37,818 nucleotides of DNA. Origin: Agromyces tardus (GTDB taxonomy: Bacteria > Actinomycetota > Actinomycetes > Actinomycetales > Microbacteriaceae). The notes beneath the pieces are model-generated. The model had not been told where the DNA came from. It saw nothing but the letters and a program-made list of their open reading frames with translations, and made no database searches. The position numbers were made by a program, and so were the translations under genes. Of the stretch, positions 1 through 11,484 are shown one piece after another; position 1 is the stretch's first letter, and every line of letters begins with the position of its first letter. The stretch spans positions 1-37,818 of the forward strand of contig NZ_RHHB01000031.1 in the NCBI RefSeq assembly GCF_003710805.1. Direction: 5' to 3'.

Positions 1-1266
1 GCCCGCGGTGCCCGCGCCACGCGAGCCGGCGCGCCGCGCGGCGCGCGCGCCCTCGCCGGCGGGCCGCACGAGCGCGGCAGGACGCACGGCGCCTCGACCG
101 AAACGCGCTGCGACCTCGTCGATCGTGCGCTCGGCGTCGCGCCACTCCTCGTCGGGGTCCCAGAGCAGCGCGCCGTCGCCCGTGGGGCGCAGCTGCTCGG
201 CGCGCACGCCGATGAGCCGCACCCGCTCCCCGTCGCCCACCAGCCCGGTGAGCGCGGCGGCCGCCTCGTCGTAGATGCGGCGCGCGACATCCGTGGGCTC
301 GGACAGGGTACGCGACCGGGTGACGGTCGTGAAGTCGCCGTAGCGGAGCTTGAGCGTGACGGTGCGGCCGACCAGGCGGGCCTTGCGCAGCCGGGCGCCC
401 ACATCGGCGGCGAGCCGCAGGAGTTCGCGCGCGATCTGGTCGGGGTCGACGAGGTCGTGGTGGAACGTGACCTCGTGCCCGATGCTCTTCTCGACTCGTT
501 CGGTCGTGACGTCGCGGGGATCGTCGCCATTGGCGAGCCGCGCGAGCCGAGCCGCGAGCGACGGGCCGACCGCCCGGGTGAGCGCGTCGGCGGGCATCGC
601 GGCGACGTCGCCGACCGTGCGCAACCCGAGCCGAGCGAGCGACTGCTCGGTGACCCGCCCCACGCCCCACAGCGCGGAGACCGGCAGCGGGTGCAGGAAC
701 GCGACGGTCTCGGATGCCGGGACCACGAGCATGCCGTCGGGCTTGGCGCGGCTCGAGGCGACCTTGGCGACGTACTTGGTGGCCGCGACGCCCACCGAGC
801 ACGTGAGGCCCGTCTCGGCGCGCACGCGCTCGCGAATCGTCCACGCGATCTCGGCGGGACTCCCGTGCAGGCGCCGCGCGCCGGACACGTCGAGGAAGGC
901 CTCGTCGATCGAGAGCGGCTCGACGAGCGGGGTGAGCTGTTCGAAGATCGCCATGACCCGCTTCGAGTACTCGGAGTAGCGCGCGTAGTCGCCACGCAGC
1001 ACGATCGCGTTGGGACACCGCTGCAGTGCGAGCGACATCGGCATCGCCGAGTTGACCCCATACCGTCGCGCCTCGTAGCTGGCGGCGGCGACGACGCCGC
1101 GGCCGGCGGTGCCGCCGACCAGCACGGGCTTTCCGCGCAGCTCGGGCCGGCGGAGGAGCTCGACCGACACGAAGAACGCGTCCATGTCGACGTGCAGGAT
1201 CGGGGTCGCCGAATCGTCGACCGGGCCGGTGGTGACCTGGCGCGACGAGCCGTCCTGCTTGCTCAT
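1..1266 (-). CDS. dinB: DNA polymerase IV (Y-family translesion polymerase), 3' end outside window
   Basis: The frame is open from the ATG at 1266 to the window edge (422 codons, no stop), so the C-terminus is missing. The N-terminal region shows the Y-family palm motif HVDMDAFFVSVE, with metal-binding Asp27, followed by the YEARRYGV..AMP finger motif and SIDEAFLDV, which holds the second catalytic Asp-Glu pair. These define DinB/Pol IV, a low-fidelity, distributive polymerase that bypasses damaged template bases. About 20 residues of polar, family-atypical sequence precede the palm motif. The start is supported by a -10 box, TAGGGT, six bases before the ATG with no Shine-Dalgarno sequence, so the mRNA is probably leaderless. 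The far-left residues are Ala/Arg/Gly-rich linker beyond the little-finger domain. The family assignment is certain; the exact protein end is not visible. Confidence 0.95.
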   Translation of the reverse strand, partial: MSKQDGSSRQVTTGPVDDSATPILHVDMDAFFVSVELLRRPELRGKPVLVGGTAGRGVVAAASYEARRYGVNSAMPMSLALQRCPNAIVLRGDYARYSEYSKRVMAIFEQLTPLVEPLSIDEAFLDVSGARRLHGSPAEIAWTIRERVRAETGLTCSVGVAATKYVAKVASSRAKPDGMLVVPASETVAFLHPLPVSALWGVGRVTEQSLARLGLRTVGDVAAMPADALTRAVGPSLAARLARLANGDDPRDVTTERVEKSIGHEVTFHHDLVDPDQIARELLRLAADVGARLRKARLVGRTVTLKLRYGDFTTVTRSRTLSEPTDVARRIYDEAAAALTGLVGDGERVRLIGVRAEQLRPTGDGALLWDPDEEWRDAERTIDEVAARFGRGAVRPAALVRPAGEGARAARRAGSRGAGTAG

Positions 1267-1278
1267 GCTGCGACCCTA
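1267..1278 (-). promoter_or_regulatory. Leaderless promoter of dinB (-10 TAGGGT)
   Basis: On the minus strand TAGGGT (1278-1273) is followed by six bases and then the dinB ATG. This places the expected transcription start at the initiation codon. No convincing -35 box and no SexA/LexA-type box was recognised. Confidence 0.5.
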
Positions 1279-1349
1279 TCCGCGACCGCCGTCATCGGGC
1301 GCACGTCGCCGGTGCCGAGGCGCCACGCCCGGATGCCGCGCAGGACCGC

Positions 1350-2039
1350 TCAGAACCCGCCGAAGTCGCCGCCGCCGAAGTCGCCGAAGCCGCCACCGCC
1401 GAAATCGCCACCGCCGAAGTCGCCACCGCCGAAGTCGCCGCCGCCGACGTCACCTCCCGCGTCCCCGCCGAAGTCGCCGCCGGTGTCCCCGGATGCATCC
1501 GCGCTCGCGTCCGAGCCCGCATCACCCGAGTCGGCGCCCGCATCACCCGAGTCGCCGCCCGCGTCGAACGACGACGGGTCGGGAAGGAACGCCTGCGCGA
1601 TCGCTGAGCCGATCACGACGCCGGCGATCGTGCCGAGCATGGAACTGCCGATCATCGACCCCATCGACGGGCCCGCCTGCATGGGGCGCCCGTTTGCGGC
1701 GGGCATCCCGGAGAAGGCGCGCTCCATGCTGCCGGGCGACCGGAGCTCCTGGCGTGTCGCCGCCCGGGCGAGGGCGCCCGGCTCGTCCGAGACGATGCGC
1801 TCCCCGGCCGGCGCTTCCTCGGAGAGGGTGCGGAACACCTGCGCGCGTTGCTCGGGGGTGAGCTTCGCGAACGCCTCGGCGTGCACCGCCTCGATGGACT
1901 CCGGCGGGGCCGTGCGCAGCAGGTAGCGGTAACGCTCGATGGCGAGCTCGTCCTCGCTCAGCCGGCGGGCCTGCGGCACCGGCGGCGGCGGTGCGGTGCG
2001 CTCGTCGGATGCTCCGAACAGTCGGTCCAGGAAGCCCAT
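1350..2039 (-). CDS. Hypothetical protein with one membrane segment and Gly/Asp/Phe repeat tail
   Basis: 229 residues. The N-terminus (MGFLDRLFG) leads into a conserved-looking soluble domain at about residues 25-110, with RYRYLLRTAPPE and KLTPEQRAQVF motifs. Similar actinobacterial proteins are often loosely labelled cation-transporting ATPase, but no ATPase motif is present here. A hydrophobic stretch at about 130-152 could be a membrane segment. The last 75 residues are low complexity: first repeated G-D-S/A-G units, then repeated GGGDFGG units ending in GDFGGF. A GAGGA Shine-Dalgarno lies about six bases before the ATG at 2039, and a TAGATT -10 box lies at 2076-2071. It is a single gene between dinB (83 bp downstream, same strand) and a divergent acyltransferase. 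Function unknown. Confidence 0.85.
   Translation of the reverse strand: MGFLDRLFGASDERTAPPPPVPQARRLSEDELAIERYRYLLRTAPPESIEAVHAEAFAKLTPEQRAQVFRTLSEEAPAGERIVSDEPGALARAATRQELRSPGSMERAFSGMPAANGRPMQAGPSMGSMIGSSMLGTIAGVVIGSAIAQAFLPDPSSFDAGGDSGDAGADSGDAGSDASADASGDTGGDFGGDAGGDVGGGDFGGGDFGGGDFGGGGFGDFGGGDFGGF
1353..1455 (-). repeat. Tandem GGGDFGG-coding repeats
   Basis: Imperfect 12-15 bp direct repeats (plus-strand core ccgccgaagtcgcc) encode the Gly-Gly-Asp-Phe units at the C-terminus of the hypothetical protein. They are in frame, so copy-number changes would lengthen or shorten the tail without a frameshift. Confidence 0.8.
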
Positions 2040-2070
2040 GATGTCCTCGTCAATCGCTCAGGGGACGACC

Positions 2071-2076
2071 AATCTA
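2071..2076 (-). promoter_or_regulatory. Candidate -10 box (TAGATT) of the Gly-rich protein gene
   Basis: TAGATT lies 32 bases before the ATG at 2039, leaving a leader of about 25 nt that contains the GAGGA Shine-Dalgarno. The same hexamer in a similar context (CGTAGATT) precedes the membrane-protein gene at 12291. The -35 region is weak. Confidence 0.4.
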
Positions 2077-2211
2077 CGGATCGCCACAGGGAGGAACCTG
2101 TGAGCGTCGCGGTCGCTCGCCGTGTCGTCGACGCCAACGCCGCGCCGGTGTGCGAGGTCGTGCCAGACTTGCGCCAGGACCAGCCCAGTCAGCGTCGAGT
2201 CGGAGGGGCCC

Positions 2212-3507
2212 GTGAGCGAGTCGAGCGCACCGCGCCCCACGCCGGTTCGGGTCGCCGGAGCGGCCCGCGACCCCGTGATCGACCTCGTGCGGGTGCTCTG
2301 CGTCATCATCGTCGTGGTGGGCCACCTGCTCATGATCGGCGCGGCGATCGTGCCGGGTCGCGGCCTCGTGGTCGAGCGCACGCTCCTGGAGACGAACTGG
2401 GTGGCACCGGTCTCGTGGGTCGCGCAGGTCATGCCCCTCTTCTTCGTCGTGGGCGGCTTCGCCGGCATCGGAGCGTGGCGACGGCTTGAGGCGGCGGGCG
2501 GGACGGCGGCGGAATTCATCCGCTCCCGCGTCCTGCGCCTCGCGCGACCGTCGATCGCCCTGTTCGCCGCCCTCGCGCTCGCCGTGCTGGTGATGCACCT
2601 CACCGGCGTCGACCCCGCGGCGATCCGATTCATCGCCCTCGGTGTCTCGTCACCGTTGTGGTTCCTCGCGGCCTATGCGTTCGCACAGGCCTACCTGCCG
2701 GGGCTCGCGACGTTCCACACGCAGGCACCGGGGCGGACGCTCGCGGCCCTGGCCGGCGGCGCGCTGCTGTTCGACGTGCTGCGGTTCGTCACCGGCATCG
2801 AGGCACTCGGCCTGCTCAACATGACGTTCGTGTGGCTGTTCGCGCAGCAGCTGGGCTTCTGGGTGGCCGACGGATGGTTCCGGGCGCGGCGGAGACGCAC
2901 GATCCTCGCGATCGCCGTCGCCGCCTACCTGCTGCTCGCCGGACTCGTCGAGCTCGGGTACCCCGGGAACATGCTGGACAACCTGAATCCGCCGACGTTC
3001 GCCCTCGTGGCGCTCGCGGTTGGGCAGACGTGCCTCCTCGTGCTCGCGTATCCCGCCCTCGAGCGTCTGGCGTCGGTGCGCATCGTGCGGTTCGTCGTGG
3101 CGACCGTCGGGTCCCGCCTCGTGACCATCTACCTGTGGCACCTGCCGGTGCTCGCGCTCGTGGTCGGACTGCTCCTGCTGACCCCGCTGCCGATGCCCGC
3201 GTCGGGCTCGCCGGCCTGGTGGTTCACGCGCCCGGTGATCCTGGCGCTCATGGCCCTCGTGCTCGCCGGGATCTCGGCGCTCGTGGGACGCCTCGAACGC
3301 CCTGCGCCCCTCGACTCGCCCGCCGCAGACTGGTCCACCGGCATCGCGGCCGCCTGCATGGTGCTCCCGCCGTTCGCCGTGATCGTCGCGGGGCTGGGGT
3401 TCACCGTGGCCGCGTCGAGCGCCCTGCTGCTCACGGCGGCCGTGCTCCTGCAGCGACCGGTGCCGGCCCGCCCCCGCGAGCGCGGGCCGAGCACCGTGAG
3501 CCCGTAG
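2212..3507 (+). CDS. Acyltransferase family 3 integral membrane protein
   Basis: 431 residues with about ten hydrophobic segments across the whole length. The first segment carries the acyltransferase-3 signature D-x-x-R-V-L...V-V-V-G-H, whose His is the presumed catalytic residue. Members move acetyl, succinyl or other acyl groups onto cell-envelope sugars, polysaccharides or lipids from the membrane; the substrate cannot be read from sequence. The GTG at 2212 is chosen because GGAGGGG lies just upstream and the hydrophobic core begins 20 residues later. An in-frame ATG at 2122 lacks a ribosome-binding site. The C-terminus ends in a short Pro/Arg-rich cytoplasmic tail. The gene runs convergently into gatB, with only 10 bp between the two stop codons, and is divergent from the Gly-rich protein. 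Confidence 0.88.
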   Translation: MSESSAPRPTPVRVAGAARDPVIDLVRVLCVIIVVVGHLLMIGAAIVPGRGLVVERTLLETNWVAPVSWVAQVMPLFFVVGGFAGIGAWRRLEAAGGTAAEFIRSRVLRLARPSIALFAALALAVLVMHLTGVDPAAIRFIALGVSSPLWFLAAYAFAQAYLPGLATFHTQAPGRTLAALAGGALLFDVLRFVTGIEALGLLNMTFVWLFAQQLGFWVADGWFRARRRRTILAIAVAAYLLLAGLVELGYPGNMLDNLNPPTFALVALAVGQTCLLVLAYPALERLASVRIVRFVVATVGSRLVTIYLWHLPVLALVVGLLLLTPLPMPASGSPAWWFTRPVILALMALVLAGISALVGRLERPAPLDSPAADWSTGIAAACMVLPPFAVIVAGLGFTVAASSALLLTAAVLLQRPVPARPRERGPSTVSP

Positions 3508-3517
3508 TCGTCGCCGC

Positions 3518-5032
3518 TCAGCCCTGGGCGCGCTCCAGCACGAGCTCGCGCACGCGCGCGGCATCCGCCTTGCCCTGCATCGCCTTCATGACGGCGCCGA
3601 TGACGGCGCCCGCCGCCTGCACCTTGCCGTCGCGGATCTTCGCGAGCACGTCGGGCTGCGAGGCGAGTGCGTCGTCGATCGCGGCGATGAGCGCGCCGTC
3701 GTCGGAGACGACCGCGAGGCCGCGAGCCTCGACGATCTCGCGGGGCGATCCCTCGCCCGCGGCGACGCCCTCGAGCACCTGGCGCGCGAGCCGGTCGGTG
3801 AGCACGCCCTCATCGACGAGCGCCGCGAGCTCGGCGACCTGGGCCGGCGACGCGAGCGACGCGGCATCCGTCTCGCGCGCGTTCGCGACGCGGGTGAGCT
3901 CGCCGGTCCACCACTTGCGCGCGGCAGCGGGCGACGCGCCCGCGGCGACGGTCTCGGCGACCTCGACCAGCAGGCCGCCGTTCACGACGTCCTGGAACTC
4001 GAGATCGGTGAAGCCCCACTCGCCCTTCAGGCGGCGACGTCGGGCGGCAGGCGGCTCCGGGAGCGCGGCGCGCAGCTCGTCGATCAGCTCGGCCGTGGGC
4101 TCCACGGGGAGCAGGTCGGGCTCGGGGAAGTACCGGTAGTCGTCGGCGTCGGACTTGGGGCGGCCCGCGCTCGTCGTGCCGGTGTCCTCGTGCCAGTGGC
4201 GCGTCTCCTGCGTGATCGTGCCGCCGCCGGCGAGGATCGCCGCCTGGCGCTGGATCTCGTAGCGCACCGCGCGCTCGATCGAGCGCATCGAGTTGACGTT
4301 CTTCGTCTCGGTGCGCGTGCCGTACTTCTGCTCGCCGCGCGGGCGGAGCGAGACGTTGGCGTCGCAGCGCAGGTTGCCGCGCTCCATGCGCGCCTCGGAG
4401 ATGCCGAGCGAGAGCACGATGTCGCGGATCGTCGACACGTACGCGCGCGCGAGCGCGGGCGCATCCGCCCCCGCGCCCTCGATGGGACGCGTGACGATCT
4501 CGACGAGCGGCACGCCCGCGCGGTTGTAGTCGACGAGCGAGTACTCGGCGCCCTGGATGCGGCCGGTGGAGCCGCCGACGTGCGTGAGCTTGCCCGCGTC
4601 CTCCTCCATGTGCGCGCGCTCGATCGGCACGGTGAAGGTGCGGCCGTTCTCGAGCTCGACCTCGACCGATCCGTCGAACGCGATGGGCTCGTCGTACTGC
4701 GAGATCTGGTAGTTCTTCGCGAGGTCGGGGTAGAAGTAGTTCTTGCGCGCGAAGCGGCTCGACGGGGCGATCTCGCAGCCGAGCGCGAGGCCGAGGCTGA
4801 TCGAGTAGCGCACGGCGGTGCCGTTCACCACGGGCAGCGAGCCCGGCAGGCCGAGGCACACGGGGGTGATGAGCGTGTTTGGCTCGGCGCCGTGGAACGC
4901 GGAGTTCGCCGGGTTCGGCGCCGACGAGAACATCTTCGTCGTCGTGTTGAGCTCGACGTGCACCTCGAGCCCGATCACCGGGTCGAAGCGCTCGAGCGCC
5001 TCGTCGAAGTCCATCAGTGCAGCGCGCGCCAT
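3518..5032 (-). CDS. gatB: Aspartyl/glutamyl-tRNA(Asn/Gln) amidotransferase subunit B
   Basis: 504 residues. The N-terminal GatB/GatE cradle begins [12 protein letters not shown] and contains FSSAPNP, followed by the [15 protein letters not shown] and [13 protein letters not shown] motifs. A C-terminal YqeY-like tail (about 355-504) contacts tRNA. GatB activates misacylated Glu-tRNA(Gln) or Asp-tRNA(Asn) with ATP, and ammonia from GatA then converts it to the amide. The ATG at 5032 shares one base with the gatA TGA (TGATG). A GGAGGG Shine-Dalgarno lies within the end of gatA, so the two genes are translationally coupled. Another Met seven codons in is a less likely start. The downstream neighbour is convergent. 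Length and motifs are normal for the family. Confidence 0.97.
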   Translation of the reverse strand: MARAALMDFDEALERFDPVIGLEVHVELNTTTKMFSSAPNPANSAFHGAEPNTLITPVCLGLPGSLPVVNGTAVRYSISLGLALGCEIAPSSRFARKNYFYPDLAKNYQISQYDEPIAFDGSVEVELENGRTFTVPIERAHMEEDAGKLTHVGGSTGRIQGAEYSLVDYNRAGVPLVEIVTRPIEGAGADAPALARAYVSTIRDIVLSLGISEARMERGNLRCDANVSLRPRGEQKYGTRTETKNVNSMRSIERAVRYEIQRQAAILAGGGTITQETRHWHEDTGTTSAGRPKSDADDYRYFPEPDLLPVEPTAELIDELRAALPEPPAARRRRLKGEWGFTDLEFQDVVNGGLLVEVAETVAAGASPAAARKWWTGELTRVANARETDAASLASPAQVAELAALVDEGVLTDRLARQVLEGVAAGEGSPREIVEARGLAVVSDDGALIAAIDDALASQPDVLAKIRDGKVQAAGAVIGAVMKAMQGKADAARVRELVLERAQG

Positions 5033-6561
5033 CAGACCACGCCCTCCTCGGTCGCCTTGAGTTCGTGGGTGGACAGGTCGGGGGCCTGGTTCAGCAACGG
5101 GCCGCCCCACCGGTCGACGAGCAGCGCCTCGAGCGCGCCGCCGACGTTGTAGAGCCGGGCGTCCTCGCGAGCGGGCGCGAGGAACTGGATGCCGACGGGC
5201 AGGCCGTCTTCGGGCGCGAGACCCGCGGGCAGCGAGATGCCGGGGACTCCGGCGAGGTTCGCGGGAATGGTCGCGACGTCGTTGAGGTACATGGCGAGCG
5301 GATCGTCGAGCTTCTCGCCCAGGCGGAACGCCGTCGTGGGCGCCGTGGGGGTGGCGAGCACGTCGACGTTCGCGAACGCCGCGTCGAAGTCGCGCTGCAC
5401 GAGCGTGCGCACCTTCTGCGCGCTGCCGTAGTAGGCGTCGTAGTAGCCGGCCGAGAGCGCATAGGTGCCGAGGATGACGCGGCGCTTGACCTCGGGCCCG
5501 AAGCCGGCCTCGCGCGTGGCCGCCATGACCTGCTCGACCGTGCCGCCGCCCTCGGGGGTGACGCGCAGGCCGAACCGCACGGAGTCGAACTTCGCGAGGT
5601 TCGAGGACGCCTCGGCGGGCATGATCAGGTAGTACGCCGCGACGGCGTACTCGAAGTTCGGGGTGCTGACCTCGACGATCTCGGCGCCGTTGCGCTCGAG
5701 CAGCTCGAGCGCCTCGTGGAAGCGCGAGCGCACGCCGGCCTGGAAGCCGTCGGTGTCGAGCTCCTTCACGACGCCGATGCGCAGGCCCGAGACATCCGCT
5801 CGCCGCACCGCCTCGGCCATCGACGGCCACGGGTCGGAGATCGACGTGGAGTCGAGCGGGTCGTGCCCCGCGATGACGTCGTGCAGCAGCGCCGAGTCGA
5901 GCACCGTGCGCGAGACCGGGCCGACCTGGTCGAGCGAGGAGGCGAGGGCGATGGAGCCGTAGCGGCTGACGCCGCCGTAGGTGGGCTTCACGCCGACCGT
6001 GCCCGTGACGTGCGCGGGCTGGCGGATCGAGCCGCCGGTGTCGCTGCCGAGCGCGATCGGCGCCTCGAAGGCCGCGACGGCCGCAGCGGAGCCGCCACCG
6101 GAGCCGCCGGGGATGCGATCGAGGTCCCACGGGTTGTGGGTCGGGCCGTAGGCCGAGTGCTCGGTGGAGGAGCCCATCGCGAACTCGTCCATGTTCGTCT
6201 TGCCGAGCGGGACCATGCCGGCCTCGCGCACCTTGCGCACGGGAGTCGCGTCATAGGGCGGGATCCAGCCCTCGAGGATGCGCGAGCCCGAGGTCGACGG
6301 CATGCCGGTGGTGACCAGGACGTCCTTGATGGCGATCGGCACGCCGGCGAGCGGGCCGAGCTCCTCGCCGGCGGCACGGCGACGGTCGATGTCGGATGCC
6401 GCGTCGAGGGCGGCCTCGTTCACGTGGAGGAACGCGTGCACCGCACCGTCGACGGCGGCGATGCGGTCGAGGTGGGCGCGGGTCGCCTCGACGGACGACA
6501 CCTCGCCCGAGGCGAGCTTCGCGCCGAGCTCTGCGGCGCTGAGGCGGATCAGGTCGCTCAC
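5032..6561 (-). CDS. gatA: Aspartyl/glutamyl-tRNA(Asn/Gln) amidotransferase subunit A
   Basis: 509 residues, amidase-signature family. The catalytic triad is complete and falls at the same numbers as in the staphylococcal enzyme: Lys79 in PIAIKD, cis-Ser154 in [13 protein letters not shown], and nucleophile Ser178 in [11 protein letters not shown]. GatA releases ammonia from glutamine and channels it to GatB for tRNA-dependent amidation. The GTG start at 6561 overlaps the gatC TGA by four bases (GTGA), and the stop overlaps the gatB start, so this is a tight gatC-gatA-gatB operon. The Gly in place of the second Ser of the GGSSGGS signature is common in actinobacterial GatA and does not remove a catalytic residue. 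Confidence 0.97.
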   Translation of the reverse strand: MSDLIRLSAAELGAKLASGEVSSVEATRAHLDRIAAVDGAVHAFLHVNEAALDAASDIDRRRAAGEELGPLAGVPIAIKDVLVTTGMPSTSGSRILEGWIPPYDATPVRKVREAGMVPLGKTNMDEFAMGSSTEHSAYGPTHNPWDLDRIPGGSGGGSAAAVAAFEAPIALGSDTGGSIRQPAHVTGTVGVKPTYGGVSRYGSIALASSLDQVGPVSRTVLDSALLHDVIAGHDPLDSTSISDPWPSMAEAVRRADVSGLRIGVVKELDTDGFQAGVRSRFHEALELLERNGAEIVEVSTPNFEYAVAAYYLIMPAEASSNLAKFDSVRFGLRVTPEGGGTVEQVMAATREAGFGPEVKRRVILGTYALSAGYYDAYYGSAQKVRTLVQRDFDAAFANVDVLATPTAPTTAFRLGEKLDDPLAMYLNDVATIPANLAGVPGISLPAGLAPEDGLPVGIQFLAPAREDARLYNVGGALEALLVDRWGGPLLNQAPDLSTHELKATEEGVV

Positions 6562-6860
6562 TGCTCCTCCCCCAGGATCGCGGAGACCACGAAGCGCGTG
6601 TCGTCGTGCTCGGGCGCGCCCGCGAGCGCCTGCTCGGTGGTGAGCACAGTGTCGCCGACGACGTCGTCGCGCATGACGTTGCGCAGCGGGATGGGGTGGC
6701 TCGTGGGCGGCACGTCGGGCGTGGCGACCTCGCTCACCTTCTCGACGGCCTGCATGATCTGGCCGAGCTCCGTCGTGAGGTGCTGGATCTCTTCGTCGGT
6801 GAGGGCGATCCTCGCGAGGTTCGCGAGGTGCGCGACCTGCTCGGCGCTGATTTCGGACAT
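6558..6860 (-). CDS. gatC: Aspartyl/glutamyl-tRNA(Asn/Gln) amidotransferase subunit C
   Basis: 100 residues, the usual GatC size. It has the N-terminal helix pair ([17 protein letters not shown]), then the belt region with [15 protein letters not shown], and a C-terminal FVVSAILGE strand. GatC wraps the GatA-GatB interface and stabilises the ammonia channel. It is the first gene of the gatCAB operon. A GGAG Shine-Dalgarno lies five bases before the ATG at 6860, and a TAGAAT -10 box lies at 6900-6895, giving a leader of about 28 nt. Confidence 0.97.
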   Translation of the reverse strand: MSEISAEQVAHLANLARIALTDEEIQHLTTELGQIMQAVEKVSEVATPDVPPTSHPIPLRNVMRDDVVGDTVLTTEQALAGAPEHDDTRFVVSAILGEEQ

Positions 6861-6894
6861 GCTGCTCCGTCGTGTCGTGGTGGGGATGCACCCG

Positions 6895-6900
6895 ATTCTA
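6895..6900 (-). promoter_or_regulatory. -10 box (TAGAAT) of the gatCAB operon
   Basis: TAGAAT differs from TATAAT at one position and lies within a short dyad, CCGATAGAATCGG. It is located in the 55 bp between the phosphoesterase stop and gatC. No good -35 hexamer is visible at 17 bp spacing. Confidence 0.55.
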
Positions 6901-6915
6901 TCGGGGCGCGCCGGG

Positions 6916-8718
6916 CTACCGCGGTGCGCCGAACAGGCCGATGCCGTACTTCTGGAGCAGGTCGTACGCGTCGCCGTAGGTCTGCGGTTCGGGCTCCGAG
7001 CCGTCGCCGTACTTGGCGATGAGCATGCCGAGGAGCCCGCGGGCGGGCGGGCTGAGGGGGGCGGTGCGCTGGGCGTCGGCCGGATGCGGCTTCGCGGACT
7101 CGGGGTTCGGCGGCGTGTACTGGGGCGTGGTCGCCGGCCAGGTGAGCGGATGCCGCGGGTGGTCGAGGTTCACGGCGTTGCCGAGGTCGGGGGCGCCCTC
7201 GTCGCGCTTCGTGAGCGGCTTCAGCTTGTGCAGCTTGCTGAGCGTCGCGATGACGGACCCGTGGTGCATCGTGTCGTTCACGACCGTGCCGGCCGCGGTG
7301 TACGCCGAGATGGCGATGGCGGGCACGCGGCAGCCGAGCCGGTCGAAGGTGAAGCCCATCTCACCGGGCTTCGCGTCGGGATGCGGCGGGGTGGCAGCGG
7401 GCGGGGGCACGTGGTCGTAGGTGCCGCCGTGCTCGTCGAAGGTGATGAGCAGCATCGTGTTGAGTGCGTTGGACCCGCCCGTCGTGGCGCTCTCCCGGAT
7501 CGCCGAGTACACGTCGTGGATGAGCACCTCGCCCGCGCGCACGTCGGAGACGGCGCTGTCGGTCACCTCGGCGCCGTCGACCTCGGACTCGCGGAGCGGC
7601 CCGACGGGCGGGTGGAAGTCGTTGTGGTCGTACACCAGGCGCGGCTCGATGAAGGCGTACGGCGGGAGGGTGCCGTTCTCGACGTCGTCGTAGAACTGCT
7701 CCATGGTGGCGAAGTGCTCGGTGCGCCAGTACTTCTCGAGCGCGGGCGCGTGGATGATGCCGGTCAGGGAGACGAGCTGCACCGCGTCGAAGTAGATGCG
7801 CCAGTCGAGCCCGGCCTCCTCGAGGCGGTTGAAGATCGTGGGGGTCGCCTTCGCGTCGAGCCACTTGCGGTAGCCGTCGCCGCCGCGGTTGGTCACGAAG
7901 CCGTGCGACGTGGAGGCGTGGAAGAACGACCGGTTGCAGAACGTCTGCGACGGCACCGCGCAGTGCCAGGCGTCGTAGACCGCGAAGCCCTTCGCGAGCG
8001 TCGAGAGCACCGGCAGCATCTGCGGCGAGAACGAGCCCATGATCTGGCGGATGTCGCGGTGCCCCGACGCGTGCACCTCGTGCTCGACGTGGTTCGCGTA
8101 GTCGACGAGGAAGCCCTGCATCGTGGCGGACGCACCGTCGTCGGGCGCGTTGTACGGCGCCGTCATCTTCTCGACCGGGGCCGTGCCGTTCGACGCGGGC
8201 CGGATGGTGCCGAAGAGCTGGGTGTTGACGTGCGGGTACTCCTCGCCCGGGTCGGGATGCGGGCGGCTCATGATCGTGTCGGTGCCGCCGTCGTAGACGT
8301 GCGCCGCGATCACCTCGCCGTCGGGGCTCGTGTTGGAGTAGCTGCCGAAGGCGAGTCCGTCGAAGCTCGCGCCGTCGGGCAGGTCGTCGGGCCCGTAGAG
8401 CCAGCCGAGCAGGTTGTCGAACGAGCGGTTCTCGCCCATGAGCACGACGAGGTGGTCGAAGCCCGGCGAGTGCCGAGCCGGGATGGGCGTGGAGACGGGC
8501 GCGAAGCCCTCGGCGCCCTCGGTGACCCCCAGCGAGTGGCCCACCGCGCCACCGGCTGCTGCCGCGGCACCGCCGGCGACCACCGCGGTCGCGCCCGCCA
8601 CGCCCCCGATCTTCAGGAAGTCGCGACGGGTTGCGCCGCGCGCGGACGGTTCATCGTGCGCGCCCGTGGTGTCGTCGCTCCCGGCACCGTGCGCCGACGC
8701 CTCGTCGTTCGATGTCAT
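6916..8718 (-). CDS. Tat-exported phospholipase C/acid phosphatase-like phosphoesterase
   Basis: 600 residues, PF04185-type phosphoesterase family. An N-terminal twin-arginine signal (TRRDFLKIGG at about residues 30-39, followed by an Ala-rich hydrophobic core) indicates folded export by Tat. Metal-site motifs are present: LMGENRSFDNLLGW near residue 95 and TFDEHGGTYDHVPPP near 430. The central SFFHASTSHGF region is also typical. Family members hydrolyse phosphodiesters of phospholipids or phosphomonoesters outside the cell and serve phosphate scavenging or membrane damage; the substrate is not predictable here. The ATG lies 12 bp after the ligA stop, so it is probably co-transcribed with ligA. 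It sits between ligA and gatC, which are close neighbours in other actinobacteria. No lipobox is present, so the product is probably secreted rather than anchored. Confidence 0.92.
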   Translation of the reverse strand: MTSNDEASAHGAGSDDTTGAHDEPSARGATRRDFLKIGGVAGATAVVAGGAAAAAGGAVGHSLGVTEGAEGFAPVSTPIPARHSPGFDHLVVLMGENRSFDNLLGWLYGPDDLPDGASFDGLAFGSYSNTSPDGEVIAAHVYDGGTDTIMSRPHPDPGEEYPHVNTQLFGTIRPASNGTAPVEKMTAPYNAPDDGASATMQGFLVDYANHVEHEVHASGHRDIRQIMGSFSPQMLPVLSTLAKGFAVYDAWHCAVPSQTFCNRSFFHASTSHGFVTNRGGDGYRKWLDAKATPTIFNRLEEAGLDWRIYFDAVQLVSLTGIIHAPALEKYWRTEHFATMEQFYDDVENGTLPPYAFIEPRLVYDHNDFHPPVGPLRESEVDGAEVTDSAVSDVRAGEVLIHDVYSAIRESATTGGSNALNTMLLITFDEHGGTYDHVPPPAATPPHPDAKPGEMGFTFDRLGCRVPAIAISAYTAAGTVVNDTMHHGSVIATLSKLHKLKPLTKRDEGAPDLGNAVNLDHPRHPLTWPATTPQYTPPNPESAKPHPADAQRTAPLSPPARGLLGMLIAKYGDGSEPEPQTYGDAYDLLQKYGIGLFGAPR

Positions 8719-8730
8719 CCACCCCGCCGT

Positions 8731-11484
<2,754 letters not shown>

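Noticed and set aside
2100..2489. Plus-strand frame starting with GTG at 2100 behind GGAGG
   Set aside because: The ribosome-binding site is good, but after 2212 it is out of frame with the acyltransferase and becomes Arg/Gly-rich shadow sequence. The acyltransferase has its own start and SD.
5033..6130. N-terminal extension of gatB through the gatA region
   Set aside because: The frame is open by chance in high GC; the GatB domain starts at 5032, with its own ribosome-binding site and an overlapping gatA stop.
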